DNA of 64,000 nucleotides, taken from Chitinophagaceae bacterium UBA2375 (GTDB lineage: Bacteria > Bacteroidota > Bacteroidia > Chitinophagales > Chitinophagaceae). Each line of letters begins with the position of its first letter. The first letter of the stretch is position 1. A program made the translations under genes and the position numbers. This document shows positions 18,751-27,528 of the stretch, piece after piece. The stretch lies in contig DDTB01000017.1 in the NCBI GenBank assembly GCA_002343985.1, forward strand, positions 60,083 through 124,082, read 5' to 3'. The notes below the pieces were generated by a model that was not told where the DNA came from, made no database searches, and saw nothing but the letters and a program-made list of their open reading frames with translations.

Positions 18751-18883
18751 ATGTGTGATGTGTGATTTGGGATGTATGATTTGGGATGTATGATGTGTGA
18801 TGTATGATGTGGGATGTATGATTTGGGATGTATGATGTGTGATTTGGGATGTATGATGTGGGATGTATGATGTATGATGTATG
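18751..18883. repeat. Heptad satellite, 19 units of consensus ATKTRKG
   Basis: Nineteen uninterrupted 7-bp units fill the space between the rhomboid-like stop and the lipoprotein start. Unit types are ATGTATG, ATGTGTG, ATTTGGG and ATGTGGG, in mixed order. The array ends 4 bases upstream of the lipoprotein ATG, so it forms the leader and perhaps part of the promoter of that gene. A related array lies at 62795-62871. Confidence 0.95.
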
Positions 18884-18888
18884 AATGA

Positions 18889-19836
18889 TCATAGATTATC
18901 TTCTTCGGCGGCTTTTTTCAGGATCTGTTTTTCTTCCTCTGTTAAAAAGTGATATCCTTTCTGGTTGATCTTATCCAAAATTTCGTCTATGCGTTGCTGT
19001 GTGATGATGGTTGATTTTTTATATGGGCTCCTGCCGCCTGACTGGTAGAACACTTTTTCGCGGATGGTTTTTTTATCGGGTGTGGCGGCCGGGCTAAACA
19101 TATTCACCATCTTGTGGTAGAAGCGGTTCATCCATGTGCTGCCATCGTATCCTTTCTTCAAAAAAAACACAAACAGGAATCCGGCCAGGGCACCGCCCAT
19201 ATGCGAGAGGCTGTAGGCCGCGTTCATGCCTGCCACGCCTGCAAAATTGATGATCAGGTAAGCCAGCATGAGCACCCAAATGGGTATGCCCCCGCGTATC
19301 TGTGTAAAAAAGCGGTAATTCGGCGCGAGGGTGGTAGTGGCCATCGCTACGGCCATGGTGCCCGCATTGGCGCCGATGATGAATTGTTGCCCGCCCAAAT
19401 TACGCAATGGTGGCAGCAGGTAATGGCTGAGGATAAAGAATAACGCGCCGGCTAATCCGCCATAGATATAGACCGGAATGATTTTGTCGTTGCCAGACAT
19501 TTGCTGCAGGATATACCCAAATGCCCATAACCACAGCATATTGCTCAGTAAGCGCATCAGGCCCGCTCCCGTATCGGTAAACATATACGTGATCAAGGTC
19601 CAGGGGCGCTCACTAAAAGTTTTGAGGTCGGATGGCAGGGCGATCCACTGAACCATTTTTTCGTTGAACTGGGTTGGTGTTTGCTGGTAAAAAAAGAAAA
19701 CCACCTGGGCCAGCATCAGGATCAGGAAGCCGATCACATTCAGGCTGAATAAGGCCATGAGGGCATTGTTGTCCTGCCCGAGTGAAAACCTTTTCTTTGG
19801 CCTTCTGTAATCCTGGTATCTGTCTGATTCTCCCAT
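18889..19836 (-). CDS. Rhomboid-family membrane protein lacking the catalytic serine (pseudoprotease)
   Basis: A 315-residue protein with a six-span rhomboid core (about 25-235) and a soluble C-terminal tail. The catalytic GxSG motif is replaced by GANAG at 155-159, so the serine position is Asn157, confirmed in the DNA (AAT). The histidine of the dyad is kept (His212 in SHMGGALAGF). It should therefore be unable to cleave, like eukaryotic iRhoms. The tail (about 255-315) ends in a helix that fits the small domain found on Bacteroidota rhomboids. It lies 60 bases downstream of an intact rhomboid gene, on the same strand. Confidence 0.85.
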   Translation of the reverse strand: MGESDRYQDYRRPKKRFSLGQDNNALMALFSLNVIGFLILMLAQVVFFFYQQTPTQFNEKMVQWIALPSDLKTFSERPWTLITYMFTDTGAGLMRLLSNMLWLWAFGYILQQMSGNDKIIPVYIYGGLAGALFFILSHYLLPPLRNLGGQQFIIGANAGTMAVAMATTTLAPNYRFFTQIRGGIPIWVLMLAYLIINFAGVAGMNAAYSLSHMGGALAGFLFVFFLKKGYDGSTWMNRFYHKMVNMFSPAATPDKKTIREKVFYQSGGRSPYKKSTIITQQRIDEILDKINQKGYHFLTEEEKQILKKAAEEDNL

Positions 19837-19896
19837 GCCCGGTATTGAACATTAAAATTAAGCCCTTATCCCGATTAAATTTTCAAATGAGGATGT

Positions 19897-20583
19897 TTAA
19901 TAAAATGTTTGCTTTTTGGTTTTGTTCCAGTACAGCACAATAAGGAACCCAATCAGGGCCCCGCCCACATGCGCAAAATGCGCGATATTATCGTTGGCTG
20001 CCCTCGTAATCCCCCCGAATACATCCAATGCTATAATGCCGAGGATGGCCCATTTGGCTTTCACCGGGAATGGGATGGGCATGATGAATAACTGGGTATT
20101 GGGGAAGAGGTAACCAAAGGCGGCAACCACGCCCATAATCGCGCCGGACGCGCCCACGGTGGCACCTGCCCGCATCATAATATCGTATTCTTCCGGGTTA
20201 AAGGAATAAGCGCCTGAATCGAAATGGCGGAAATCGTACATGTAATTGCCCATTTGGGCCAAACCCGCGCCCACGCCGCATACCAGGAAGAAGGTCAGGA
20301 AGCGCTTGGGCCCCCAAACCCTTTCCAGTACCGAGCCAAACATCCACAAGGCCAGCATATTGAACAGCAGGTGAAACAATCCGCCATGCATGAACATATG
20401 CGTGACCAACTGGTAAGGCCTGAACACGGATGATTTAAAGTGGTGCAATGCAAACAGGTCGTTCACCTTATTCAGGGGCTCATTGCCACCAAATACCATT
20501 TGAGCGAAATACACCAGCACATTGATGATGATGAGGTTGAGTACAATAGGTGTTGTGCGCTGGTAGCTGTTTCCAAAATTCAT
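19897..20583 (-). CDS. Rhomboid-family intramembrane serine protease
   Basis: A 228-residue, six-span protease. The catalytic dyad is Ser146 in GASGAIMG and His205 in AHVGGAL; the HGGLFHLLFNM loop of span 2 is also present. I chose the ATG at 20583; a longer reading frame to 20640 would run back over the end of rlmD and adds a non-membrane extension not seen in the family. It is the first of two adjacent rhomboid genes and follows rlmD by 16 bases, so the three may be co-transcribed. Confidence 0.88.
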   Translation of the reverse strand: MNFGNSYQRTTPIVLNLIIINVLVYFAQMVFGGNEPLNKVNDLFALHHFKSSVFRPYQLVTHMFMHGGLFHLLFNMLALWMFGSVLERVWGPKRFLTFFLVCGVGAGLAQMGNYMYDFRHFDSGAYSFNPEEYDIMMRAGATVGASGAIMGVVAAFGYLFPNTQLFIMPIPFPVKAKWAILGIIALDVFGGITRAANDNIAHFAHVGGALIGFLIVLYWNKTKKQTFY

Positions 20584-20599
20584 GGGGCAAAGGTATTTA

Positions 20600-22015
20600 T
20601 TAATTTGAGGAGCGCAGGCTGAGCAGGGCAACGCTTTCAATATGATGGGTATGCGGGAACATATCGACAGGCTGGATTTTTTCCACCTGGTATTTTTCAG
20701 ACAACAAACTGATATCCCGCGCCTGTGTGGCGGTATTGCAACTTACATAAACGATGCGCGGTGCGGCCATGTCCAGCAATTTATTGACCAGTTTTTCGTG
20801 CATGCCTGCCCGTGGTGGATCGGTGATGACCAGGTCGGGGCGACCATGTTTATCAAAAAACGCGTCGGTACAAACTTTAATCACATCGCCCGCAAAAAAT
20901 TCCGCGTGGCTGACCTGGTTGAGGGCGGCGTTTTTCCGGGCATCCACAATGGCATCTTCCACCAGTTCCACGCCAATCAGCTTCTTCGCGCCGCTGGCCA
21001 CATAAATGCTAATGCTGCCTGTGCCGCAATACAAATCATAAACAATTTCCGAGCCGCTTAGTTGCGCGAAATCCCGCACCACATCATATAATTTTTTCGC
21101 CTGGCCGCTGTTTGTCTGGAAAAATGATTTCGGACTGATGATAAAGGAACAGTCGCCCAGCTTTTCCATCACATATCCCGGCCCGTAGTATACCTGTGGT
21201 TCCAGGTCGTAAATACTGTCGTTCCATTTTGGGTTGATGGTGTACAGCAAGGTGCTGATGGATGGAACGGAAGCCAGCAGTGCGTCTAAGAGGATTTTCC
21301 TGTTGGCTTCATCCTCATTGTTGAGGCAGATGTTGACCATCAGTTCACCGGTACTGCAATAACGGATGATGATGTTGCGCAGCCACCCGGTATGCTGACG
21401 GATATCGTAAAAGCTGAACCCGTGTTCCTCCGCGATCTCCCTGATCCTGTTGCGGACCTGGTTATTGACATCATCCATCAAAAAACATTCTTTGATGTCA
21501 ATCACTTTATCAAAGATGCGCGGCGCATGGTAACCCAGCGCGTTTTCCGGCGCGACCTCCACGCCCGTATTCAGCTCTTCGGGCCTCAGGTAGCGCTTGT
21601 TCGAAAAAGTGAATTCGAGCTTATTACGGTAACGCGTATCCGCATCAGCGCCAATGATCGGTAAAAATTCAGGTATCTCCACTTTACCGATACGGAGCAG
21701 GTTTTGTTCTGCTTCCTGCTGTTTGTATTGCAATTGTTTGGGGTAAGGCAGCATCTGCCACTTGCAGCCGCCGCAGGTCCCGAAATGCCTGCAAAATGGC
21801 TGGACCCTGTCGGCCGACGGTTTAGTGATTTCCAGTACCCGCGCTTCGGCCCAGTCTTTCTTGTTTTTAGTCACTTGCAGCCTTGCACGGTCGCCCGGAA
21901 CGGCGCCGGACACAAATATCACTTTTCCTTCATGCCGTGCAATGGCTTTGCCTTCGGCGGCATAATCCGTTATATCTATATCTTCCAGGATCAGCGGGGC
22001 TTGTCGTTTTCTCAC
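20600..22015 (-). CDS. rlmD: 23S rRNA (uracil-C5)-methyltransferase, RlmD/RumA family
   Basis: A 471-residue SAM-dependent RNA methyltransferase. A TRAM domain (1-65) leads to the iron-sulfur cysteines (CRHFGTCGGCKW, near 75-88), followed by the SAM fold with YDLYCGTGSIS, the DPPRAGM motif and the catalytic cysteine in YVSCNTATQARD. It starts at a GTG codon at 22015; no upstream ATG is possible before a stop. A perfect -7 box ends 5 bases before it, so the transcript is probably leaderless. RlmD versus RlmCD specificity (U1939 or also U747) is not decided by sequence. Confidence 0.9.
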   Translation of the reverse strand: MRKRQAPLILEDIDITDYAAEGKAIARHEGKVIFVSGAVPGDRARLQVTKNKKDWAEARVLEITKPSADRVQPFCRHFGTCGGCKWQMLPYPKQLQYKQQEAEQNLLRIGKVEIPEFLPIIGADADTRYRNKLEFTFSNKRYLRPEELNTGVEVAPENALGYHAPRIFDKVIDIKECFLMDDVNNQVRNRIREIAEEHGFSFYDIRQHTGWLRNIIIRYCSTGELMVNICLNNEDEANRKILLDALLASVPSISTLLYTINPKWNDSIYDLEPQVYYGPGYVMEKLGDCSFIISPKSFFQTNSGQAKKLYDVVRDFAQLSGSEIVYDLYCGTGSISIYVASGAKKLIGVELVEDAIVDARKNAALNQVSHAEFFAGDVIKVCTDAFFDKHGRPDLVITDPPRAGMHEKLVNKLLDMAAPRIVYVSCNTATQARDISLLSEKYQVEKIQPVDMFPHTHHIESVALLSLRSSN

Positions 22016-22019
22016 GCGG

Positions 22020-22027
22020 CAAAAATA
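22020..22027 (-). promoter_or_regulatory. -7 box of rlmD
   Basis: Read on the minus strand, TATTTTTG matches TAnnTTTG exactly. It ends 5 bases from the GTG start of rlmD, implying a leaderless mRNA. Confidence 0.6.
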
Positions 22028-22093
22028 GCCTTTCAGCTATGATTTCGAATTGTTAACGATATGTAATTTTCTGAGGGCCTGTTTTAATGCCCG

Positions 22094-22124
22094 TTGCATC
22101 CTTTTCACATTATGAGTACATTTG
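22094..22124 (+). promoter_or_regulatory. Promoter of the DUF4369/thioredoxin gene
   Basis: TTG at 22094-22096 and TACATTTG at 22117-22124 are separated by 20 bases, a full match to the Bacteroidota pattern. The expected start of transcription is near 22130, which supports translation from ATG 22146 rather than from 22122. Confidence 0.7.
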
Positions 22125-22145
22125 TTCACTTTTAATTTTTCCAAT

Positions 22146-23579
22146 ATGTTTCCAAAAAGCGCATTGACCCTTATTGTTTCTTTATGTTCACTGGCTGTCA
22201 GCGCCCAAAATGGGTACAAGATTCTATTGAACGCGAAGGGCTATAAGTCGGGCATGGCTTACCTCACCTATCACATGGGTAAAAACCTGAATGTGCAGGA
22301 TTCCGCGGAAGTCAGCAGCGATGGTGTGGCCGAATTCAAGGGTAACACGAAACTGCCCGGTGGCATCTATGCCATTGTTTTTCCCGGCAAATCGCTCTCA
22401 TACGATTTCCTGGTCGACAAAGACCAGCAAATAACGATCAATGCAGATACATCCAACCTCGTGAATTCTGAAGTGAAGGGTTCACCGGAAAACCTGCTCT
22501 TTCAGCAATACCAGCGTTTTGTAGCCGATAAAGGCCGGCAACTGCAACAGGCCCGCGCGGCGTATATGAGTTCCACCACCCGCGAAGACTCCGTTCGCCA
22601 TGAAGAACGGTATAAAGTGCTGAACCAGGAACTGGGCGATTACAGGGATGAGATTGTAAAAAACCATCCACAATCCATGATGGCAGCCTTATTGAAAGCG
22701 ATGAAGGAACCGGCGCTGCCCACCAAAAAGCCCGTCACACGGCAAGATTCACTCGACAATTATTATTATTACAAATCCCATTACTGGGACGGGGTAACGT
22801 TTATGGATGAACGCATTATCCGCTCACCTTTTTTCCTGCCCAAGCTGGAGCGTTATTACCGCGATGTGATGCCGCAGATGGCTGATAGCATCAAGAACGA
22901 CGCCGACTACAAACTCCTGCTTGCAAGGACCAGCCCGGAGATGTACAAATTCCTGCTGAACTGGCTGACAGATGAATACCTCAACCCCAAAATCATGGGG
23001 CATGACGCCATCTTTGTTCACCTGTTTGAAAAATACCACAGTAAAGGACTAAGCCCCTGGCTGAACGAAAAGCAGATGGAGACCATCACCCGCAGGGCCT
23101 ATATGCAGATGGCCAACCTGATTGGTGAGAAAGCCTCAAACCTCATCATGATCGACAGCGCAGGGAGGAAAAAAAACCTGTACGACTTCCCCGCTGAATT
23201 CACCATCGTAGTGTTCTGGGATCCGAATTGCGGGCATTGCAAGGAAGAAATTCCAAAAATAGATTCGGTGTATAAGGCCACATGGAAAAAGAAAGGCGTG
23301 AAAGTGTACGCGGTGATGATTGAGCCCGGACAGGTGCCCGCATGGAAGAAATATATTAACGAGCAAAAACTGTTCGACTGGGCGCATGTGTATCAAACCA
23401 AAGAAATGGAGAAAGCCGACCTGGATGCGCAGCGGCCGAGCTTCAGGCAATTGTATGATGTAACCATGACGCCCACGCTTTTCCTGCTCGACAAAGAGAA
23501 AAGGATCATTGGCAAAAAACTAACCTGGAAACAATTAAACGATTTCCTGGAAACCAAGTGGAAAGATAAAAAAGGCTAA
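22146..23579 (+). CDS. Secreted thioredoxin-like protein with DUF4369 and DUF5106 regions
   Basis: A 477-residue periplasmic protein with a signal peptide (cut near AVSAQ). An N-terminal beta domain of the DUF4369 type (about 20-140) is followed by a helical DUF5106-like region (150-325) and a thioredoxin fold at 330-477. The redox motif is CGHC (Cys362 and Cys365) in WDPNCGHC, and a cis-Pro is present in MTPTLFL. Relatives in Bacteroidota are disulfide reductases or TlpA/ResA-type proteins. The start at 22146 is preferred because the promoter box lies over the upstream ATG. The PPIase gene follows after 11 bases, so both likely act in periplasmic protein folding. Confidence 0.85.
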   Translation: MFPKSALTLIVSLCSLAVSAQNGYKILLNAKGYKSGMAYLTYHMGKNLNVQDSAEVSSDGVAEFKGNTKLPGGIYAIVFPGKSLSYDFLVDKDQQITINADTSNLVNSEVKGSPENLLFQQYQRFVADKGRQLQQARAAYMSSTTREDSVRHEERYKVLNQELGDYRDEIVKNHPQSMMAALLKAMKEPALPTKKPVTRQDSLDNYYYYKSHYWDGVTFMDERIIRSPFFLPKLERYYRDVMPQMADSIKNDADYKLLLARTSPEMYKFLLNWLTDEYLNPKIMGHDAIFVHLFEKYHSKGLSPWLNEKQMETITRRAYMQMANLIGEKASNLIMIDSAGRKKNLYDFPAEFTIVVFWDPNCGHCKEEIPKIDSVYKATWKKKGVKVYAVMIEPGQVPAWKKYINEQKLFDWAHVYQTKEMEKADLDAQRPSFRQLYDVTMTPTLFLLDKEKRIIGKKLTWKQLNDFLETKWKDKKG

Positions 23580-23590
23580 TCCTGCACGTT

Positions 23591-25510
23591 ATGAGAAAAG
23601 TTTTACTGGCATGCATCGCCGCCCTGGGCATGGGAACAGCCGGCGCGCAAACCCTGTTTACGTTTGGCAAATACGCGGTATCAAAAGATGAATTTTTAAG
23701 GGCATACAATAAGAACAAAACCGCTGTTAGCAACCGAGAACAATCCATCAGGGAATACCTGGAACTCTACAGCAATTTTAAGCTGAAGGTAAAGGCCGCG
23801 GAAGACCTGAAGCTTGATACCATCCCGCAACTCCACACCGACCTGGATAATTTCAAGCGGCAGGTAGCGGAAAATTACCTGAACGACGAAAAGGGTATGC
23901 GTGCTTTGTTGCAGGAAGCGTTTGATCGCAGCCAGTCCGACAGAAGGGTGTCCATCATCAGCATTCCTGTTCCCCTGGAAGCCTCGCCAGCCGATACTTT
24001 GCAGTTGGCAAAGACGGCAACGGAGGCCTATCAGCACCTGAAATCCGGAAAGGATATTTCTACTTATGGCGCCGGTAACCTGTCGTGGAAAGACCTTGGT
24101 TATGTAACGGCATTCAGCCTGCCCTATGCGTATGAAAATATCGTCTATGCCTTACCGGTAGGCTCATTCAGCGGGCCGGTCCGCACCAAAAACAGCTGGA
24201 TTATTTTCCGCGTAACCGCGCAAAGGCCGGCCGCGGGAAAATGGAAGATCGCGCAGATCCTCTTCTCATATCCGCCGGAAGCGCAGGCATCGGATAAGGC
24301 ACGCATCGCCGCGCTGGCCGATTCTGTCTGGAACCTGATCAACCAGGGCGCTTCGTTTGCAGATATGGCCCGCCAGTACAGTAATGATAAACTCACTTAC
24401 CTGGTAGGTGGGGAGATGCCCGAATTTGGCACGGGAAAATTTGCGCCGGAGTTTGAAGAGCAGGTGCTGGCATTAAAAACAGACGGGATGCTCAGCAAGC
24501 CTTTTGCCACTTCGTTTGGCGTACATATCATCCGCCGCATCAGCCAAAGCCCGGTTCCGTCCGACACGTCAGACAATACCTTCCGCTACGAGCTCAATCA
24601 AAAATTATTACAGGACCCCCGCAACACCGTTGCCCGTGAACGTTTCGCGCAACAGATCAGGCCTTCACTCGGCTTTAAAAAGACCAACCTGGTGAGCGAT
24701 GCCGATTTGTTCCGGTATGCCGATTCGGTATTGTTGCATCCCGAAGACGCATACATTGACAAATTGCCCTTCAGCAAAAAGAACGTCATCACGTTCAGCA
24801 AGCAGCAATTATCCGCGGGCGATTGGCTGAAATTCGCCGCAGGGTATAGGTCGGGCAATCCGCAGTACAAGGGTGAAACAGGCCGTGAACTCTGGAATAA
24901 ATTTGTGGATATCAGCACGCTTGATTATTACCGAAACCATTTGGAGCAATTCAGCCCCGATTACCGTTTCCAGGTACAGGAATTCAGGGATGGCAACCTG
25001 CTTTTTGAAATCATGGAAAGGGAAGTGTGGTCCAAGGCATCAGAAGACAGCGTTGCATTGAAGAATCATTATGAAGCCAACAAATCCCAATATACCTGGG
25101 CCGCTAGCGCCAATATCTTAATTGTAAACTGCGCCTCCGAAGATGCGGCCAAAAGGGCCATGGATGCGCTGCGCCAGAACCCCGATGCCTGGCGTGCCCT
25201 GGCCGACGCTCGCGCACATGAAATTCAGATCGACAGCGGCCGTTATGAACTCACGCAGGTTGTGGGTGAAAAAGATCCGCGCTTCCCCGGTAAAAACAGT
25301 TTTTCACCCATGGTCCGCAACAATGATGGCACCGCGGGATTTTACTTGTACCTGCAGGAATACCCTGCCGGGGAACAGAGGAATTTCTCCGATGCCAGGG
25401 GCCTCGTGATCAACGATTATCAGTTGGTGCTGGAGAAAAAATGGCTCGATCAGCTCCGAAAAAAATACCCGGTAAAAGTGAATGAGACGGTATTAAAGTC
25501 CATGTTCTGA
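23591..25510 (+). CDS. Periplasmic parvulin-type peptidyl-prolyl isomerase (SurA/PpiD-like)
   Basis: A 639-residue secreted protein with a signal peptide cleaved after AGAQ (near residue 20). An N-terminal helical chaperone-like region (25-115) precedes a first beta segment and the parvulin domain (about 215-315, with KIAQILFSYP, GGEMPEFGTGKFAPEFEEQVLAL and SFGVHIIRR motifs). The C-terminal 300 residues contain a second divergent isomerase-like segment. SurA-type proteins help outer-membrane proteins fold. It is translated right after the thioredoxin-like gene, as the second gene of the same operon. Confidence 0.85.
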   Translation: MRKVLLACIAALGMGTAGAQTLFTFGKYAVSKDEFLRAYNKNKTAVSNREQSIREYLELYSNFKLKVKAAEDLKLDTIPQLHTDLDNFKRQVAENYLNDEKGMRALLQEAFDRSQSDRRVSIISIPVPLEASPADTLQLAKTATEAYQHLKSGKDISTYGAGNLSWKDLGYVTAFSLPYAYENIVYALPVGSFSGPVRTKNSWIIFRVTAQRPAAGKWKIAQILFSYPPEAQASDKARIAALADSVWNLINQGASFADMARQYSNDKLTYLVGGEMPEFGTGKFAPEFEEQVLALKTDGMLSKPFATSFGVHIIRRISQSPVPSDTSDNTFRYELNQKLLQDPRNTVARERFAQQIRPSLGFKKTNLVSDADLFRYADSVLLHPEDAYIDKLPFSKKNVITFSKQQLSAGDWLKFAAGYRSGNPQYKGETGRELWNKFVDISTLDYYRNHLEQFSPDYRFQVQEFRDGNLLFEIMEREVWSKASEDSVALKNHYEANKSQYTWAASANILIVNCASEDAAKRAMDALRQNPDAWRALADARAHEIQIDSGRYELTQVVGEKDPRFPGKNSFSPMVRNNDGTAGFYLYLQEYPAGEQRNFSDARGLVINDYQLVLEKKWLDQLRKKYPVKVNETVLKSMF

Positions 25511-25512
25511 TC

Positions 25513-26469
25513 CTATACCAGGTCCTTCACCACATTCGCCACGATATGCGGCCGGCCCAGAGTGTAATAATGCAGCACGGGCACGCCGGCTTTTTTCAAT
25601 TCCACAGATTGCTGCAATAACCATTCGGTGCCTACTTTTTCCACCTCATCGTCAGTTTTACAATGCTGGATGGCTTCCGAAAGGTCAGAGGGAAGGTCGA
25701 TATGAAAAGTTTTGGGTAATGTGGTGAGTTGCTTTTTGGTATAAATCGGTTTCAGCCCGGGGATGATCGGCACTTCAATACCCATGTCCCTGCAGGCTTT
25801 CACAAATGCGAAATATTTTTTATTGTCGAAAAACATCTGGGTCACAATATAATCGGCGCCCGCGTCTACCTTGGCTTTGAGGTAGCGAAGGTCTGATTCC
25901 ATATTGGGCGCTTCAAAATGTTTTTCTGGGTAACCGGCCACGCCGATGCAAAAGCGGGTCCTTGTGGTGTTCTTCAGGTCTTCTTCCAGGTAAATGCCTG
26001 CGTTTAGGTTGGTCACTTGCTGTAGCAAATCTATCGCGTATGCGTGACCGTCAGGTTCTGCTTCGAAGGCGCTTTCGTTTTTGGCGGCATCTCCGCGGAG
26101 TACCAGCACATTATCGATGCCCAGGTAATTCAGGTTGATCAGGGCGTCTTCCGTTTCATTCACGCTGAATCCTCCGCAGATCAGGTGTGGTACCGTATCT
26201 ACATTGTATTTGTTCATAATGGCCGCGCAAATCGATTCCGTTCCGGGGCGCTTACGGATGACCACTTTTTCAAAACGGCCGTCTGCCCTTTTTTTAAACG
26301 TGTGTTCGCTGCGGTGATATGTGACGTTGATGAAAGAGGGTTTAAACTCCATCAGCGGGTCGAGGTGCTGATACAGTGATTGAATTCCCTTGCCTTTTAA
26401 TGGGGGCAATATCTCGAATGATAGTAAAGTCTTGTTGCCGGATTGGTTGATATGATCAGTGACCTTCAT
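25513..26469 (-). CDS. metF: 5,10-methylenetetrahydrofolate reductase
   Basis: A 318-residue FAD enzyme that makes 5-methyl-THF for methionine synthesis. Motifs of the MetF barrel are present: FEILPPLKG near the start (catalytic Glu), NVTYHRSE, NVLVLRGDA, GVAGYPEKH, DYIVTQMFFD and IIPGLKPI. I chose the ATG at 26469; the frame continues to 26529 but adds a stretch unlike the family. It is convergent with the PPIase gene with only 2 bases between them. A -7-like box (TATCTTTA, 26487-26494 reversed) precedes it. Confidence 0.94.
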   Translation of the reverse strand: MKVTDHINQSGNKTLLSFEILPPLKGKGIQSLYQHLDPLMEFKPSFINVTYHRSEHTFKKRADGRFEKVVIRKRPGTESICAAIMNKYNVDTVPHLICGGFSVNETEDALINLNYLGIDNVLVLRGDAAKNESAFEAEPDGHAYAIDLLQQVTNLNAGIYLEEDLKNTTRTRFCIGVAGYPEKHFEAPNMESDLRYLKAKVDAGADYIVTQMFFDNKKYFAFVKACRDMGIEVPIIPGLKPIYTKKQLTTLPKTFHIDLPSDLSEAIQHCKTDDEVEKVGTEWLLQQSVELKKAGVPVLHYYTLGRPHIVANVVKDLV

Positions 26470-26598
26470 GCGTAAATGATAAGTTGTAAAGATAAAACCA
26501 AAACAAACATGCAATGGGCTTTGTGTCAACTGATGCCATCAATTTCCTGAACGGGACGCACAAGGCCTGCTAAATTTTCCATAAAATCGGCCCGGCGC

Positions 26599-26628
26599 TT
26601 GTTGCAGCCCGCGCTTGCCTTATTTTTG
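26599..26628 (+). promoter_or_regulatory. Promoter of lptB
   Basis: TTG at 26599-26601 and a perfect TATTTTTG at 26621-26628 are separated by 19 bases. The expected transcript has a leader of about 45 bases before the TTG start codon of lptB. Confidence 0.65.
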
Positions 26629-26677
26629 TATGTGTTCCGGCACTTCATAATAACGTGCTATACTAAAATCAACCATC

Positions 26678-27439
26678 TTGAGCCTCACCATCCAGACAAA
26701 AAACCTTATCAAGCGCTACGGAAGCCGAACGGTAGTGAATAATGTCAGCTTTTCCGTTAGCCAGGGCGAAATCGTGGGCTTGCTGGGACCTAACGGTGCC
26801 GGTAAAACGACGTCGTTTTACCAGGTGGTGGGCCTGGTGAAACCAGACAGCGGCAGTGTTTACCTGAACGACATCAATATCACCAAACTGCCCATGTATA
26901 AAAGGGCCCAGATGGGCATTGGCTACCTCCCGCAGGAAGCCAGCGTGTTCCGCAAGCTCAGCGTGGAAGACAATATTTCGGCTGTGCTTGAAATGACAAA
27001 ACTCTCCCGTGCCGCGCAAAAAGAAAAACTCGAATCGCTCTTACAGGAATTCCGCTTGCAGCATGTGCGTAAAAACAATGGCGACACCCTGAGCGGTGGC
27101 GAACGCAGGCGTACGGAGATCGCGCGGGCCCTGGCGGTTGACCCCAAATTCATCCTGCTCGATGAACCCTTCGCGGGCGTTGACCCCATTGCCGTGGAAG
27201 ATATCCAGGCCATTGTCGCCAAACTGAAATTCAAAAATATCGGCATCCTCATCACCGACCATAATGTAAATGAAACTTTGTCGATCTGCGACAGGGCTTA
27301 TTTACTCATCGACGGTAGCATCTTCAAGCATGGTACCGCCGAAGAACTCGCCGGCGACGAACAGGTGCGCCGCCTCTACCTTGGCCGGAACTTTGAACTC
27401 AAACGCAAAGATTATCTGCACGAAGAAGCGGCAGGTTAA
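26678..27439 (+). CDS. lptB: LPS export ABC transporter ATP-binding protein
   Basis: A 253-residue ATPase of the Lpt machine, which drives lipopolysaccharide from the inner to the outer membrane with LptF/LptG. Walker A is [10 protein letters not shown] near 37-46, the Q loop is followed by [18 protein letters not shown], typical of LptB, then the LSGGERRR signature and Walker B ([13 protein letters not shown]). The start is TTG at 26678; no in-frame ATG lies between the promoter and this codon. The gene stands alone between a promoter and a strong terminator, as LptB genes often do in Bacteroidota. Confidence 0.93.
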   Translation: MSLTIQTKNLIKRYGSRTVVNNVSFSVSQGEIVGLLGPNGAGKTTSFYQVVGLVKPDSGSVYLNDINITKLPMYKRAQMGIGYLPQEASVFRKLSVEDNISAVLEMTKLSRAAQKEKLESLLQEFRLQHVRKNNGDTLSGGERRRTEIARALAVDPKFILLDEPFAGVDPIAVEDIQAIVAKLKFKNIGILITDHNVNETLSICDRAYLLIDGSIFKHGTAEELAGDEQVRRLYLGRNFELKRKDYLHEEAAG

Positions 27440-27488
27440 ATCGATTGACAGCAGTGCCAATTCATCCCCCATCCTGAAATATCAGCCG

Positions 27489-27516
27489 CAGGAACGCATA
27501 ATTCCTGTTTTTTTTT
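27489..27516 (+). terminator. Terminator of lptB
   Basis: CAGGAA (27489-27494) pairs with TTCCTG (27502-27507) over a 7-base loop and is followed at once by nine T residues. The GH3-like gene starts 13 bases later. Confidence 0.85.
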
Positions 27517-27528
27517 ATCTTTCCAGCA

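Noticed and set aside
18751..18883. CRISPR array
   Set aside because: The units are 7 bp with no spacers; no cas genes are present.
20584..20640. Longer N-terminus of the intact rhomboid
   Set aside because: It would overlap the end of rlmD and adds residues unlike rhomboids; the ATG at 20583 fits the family.
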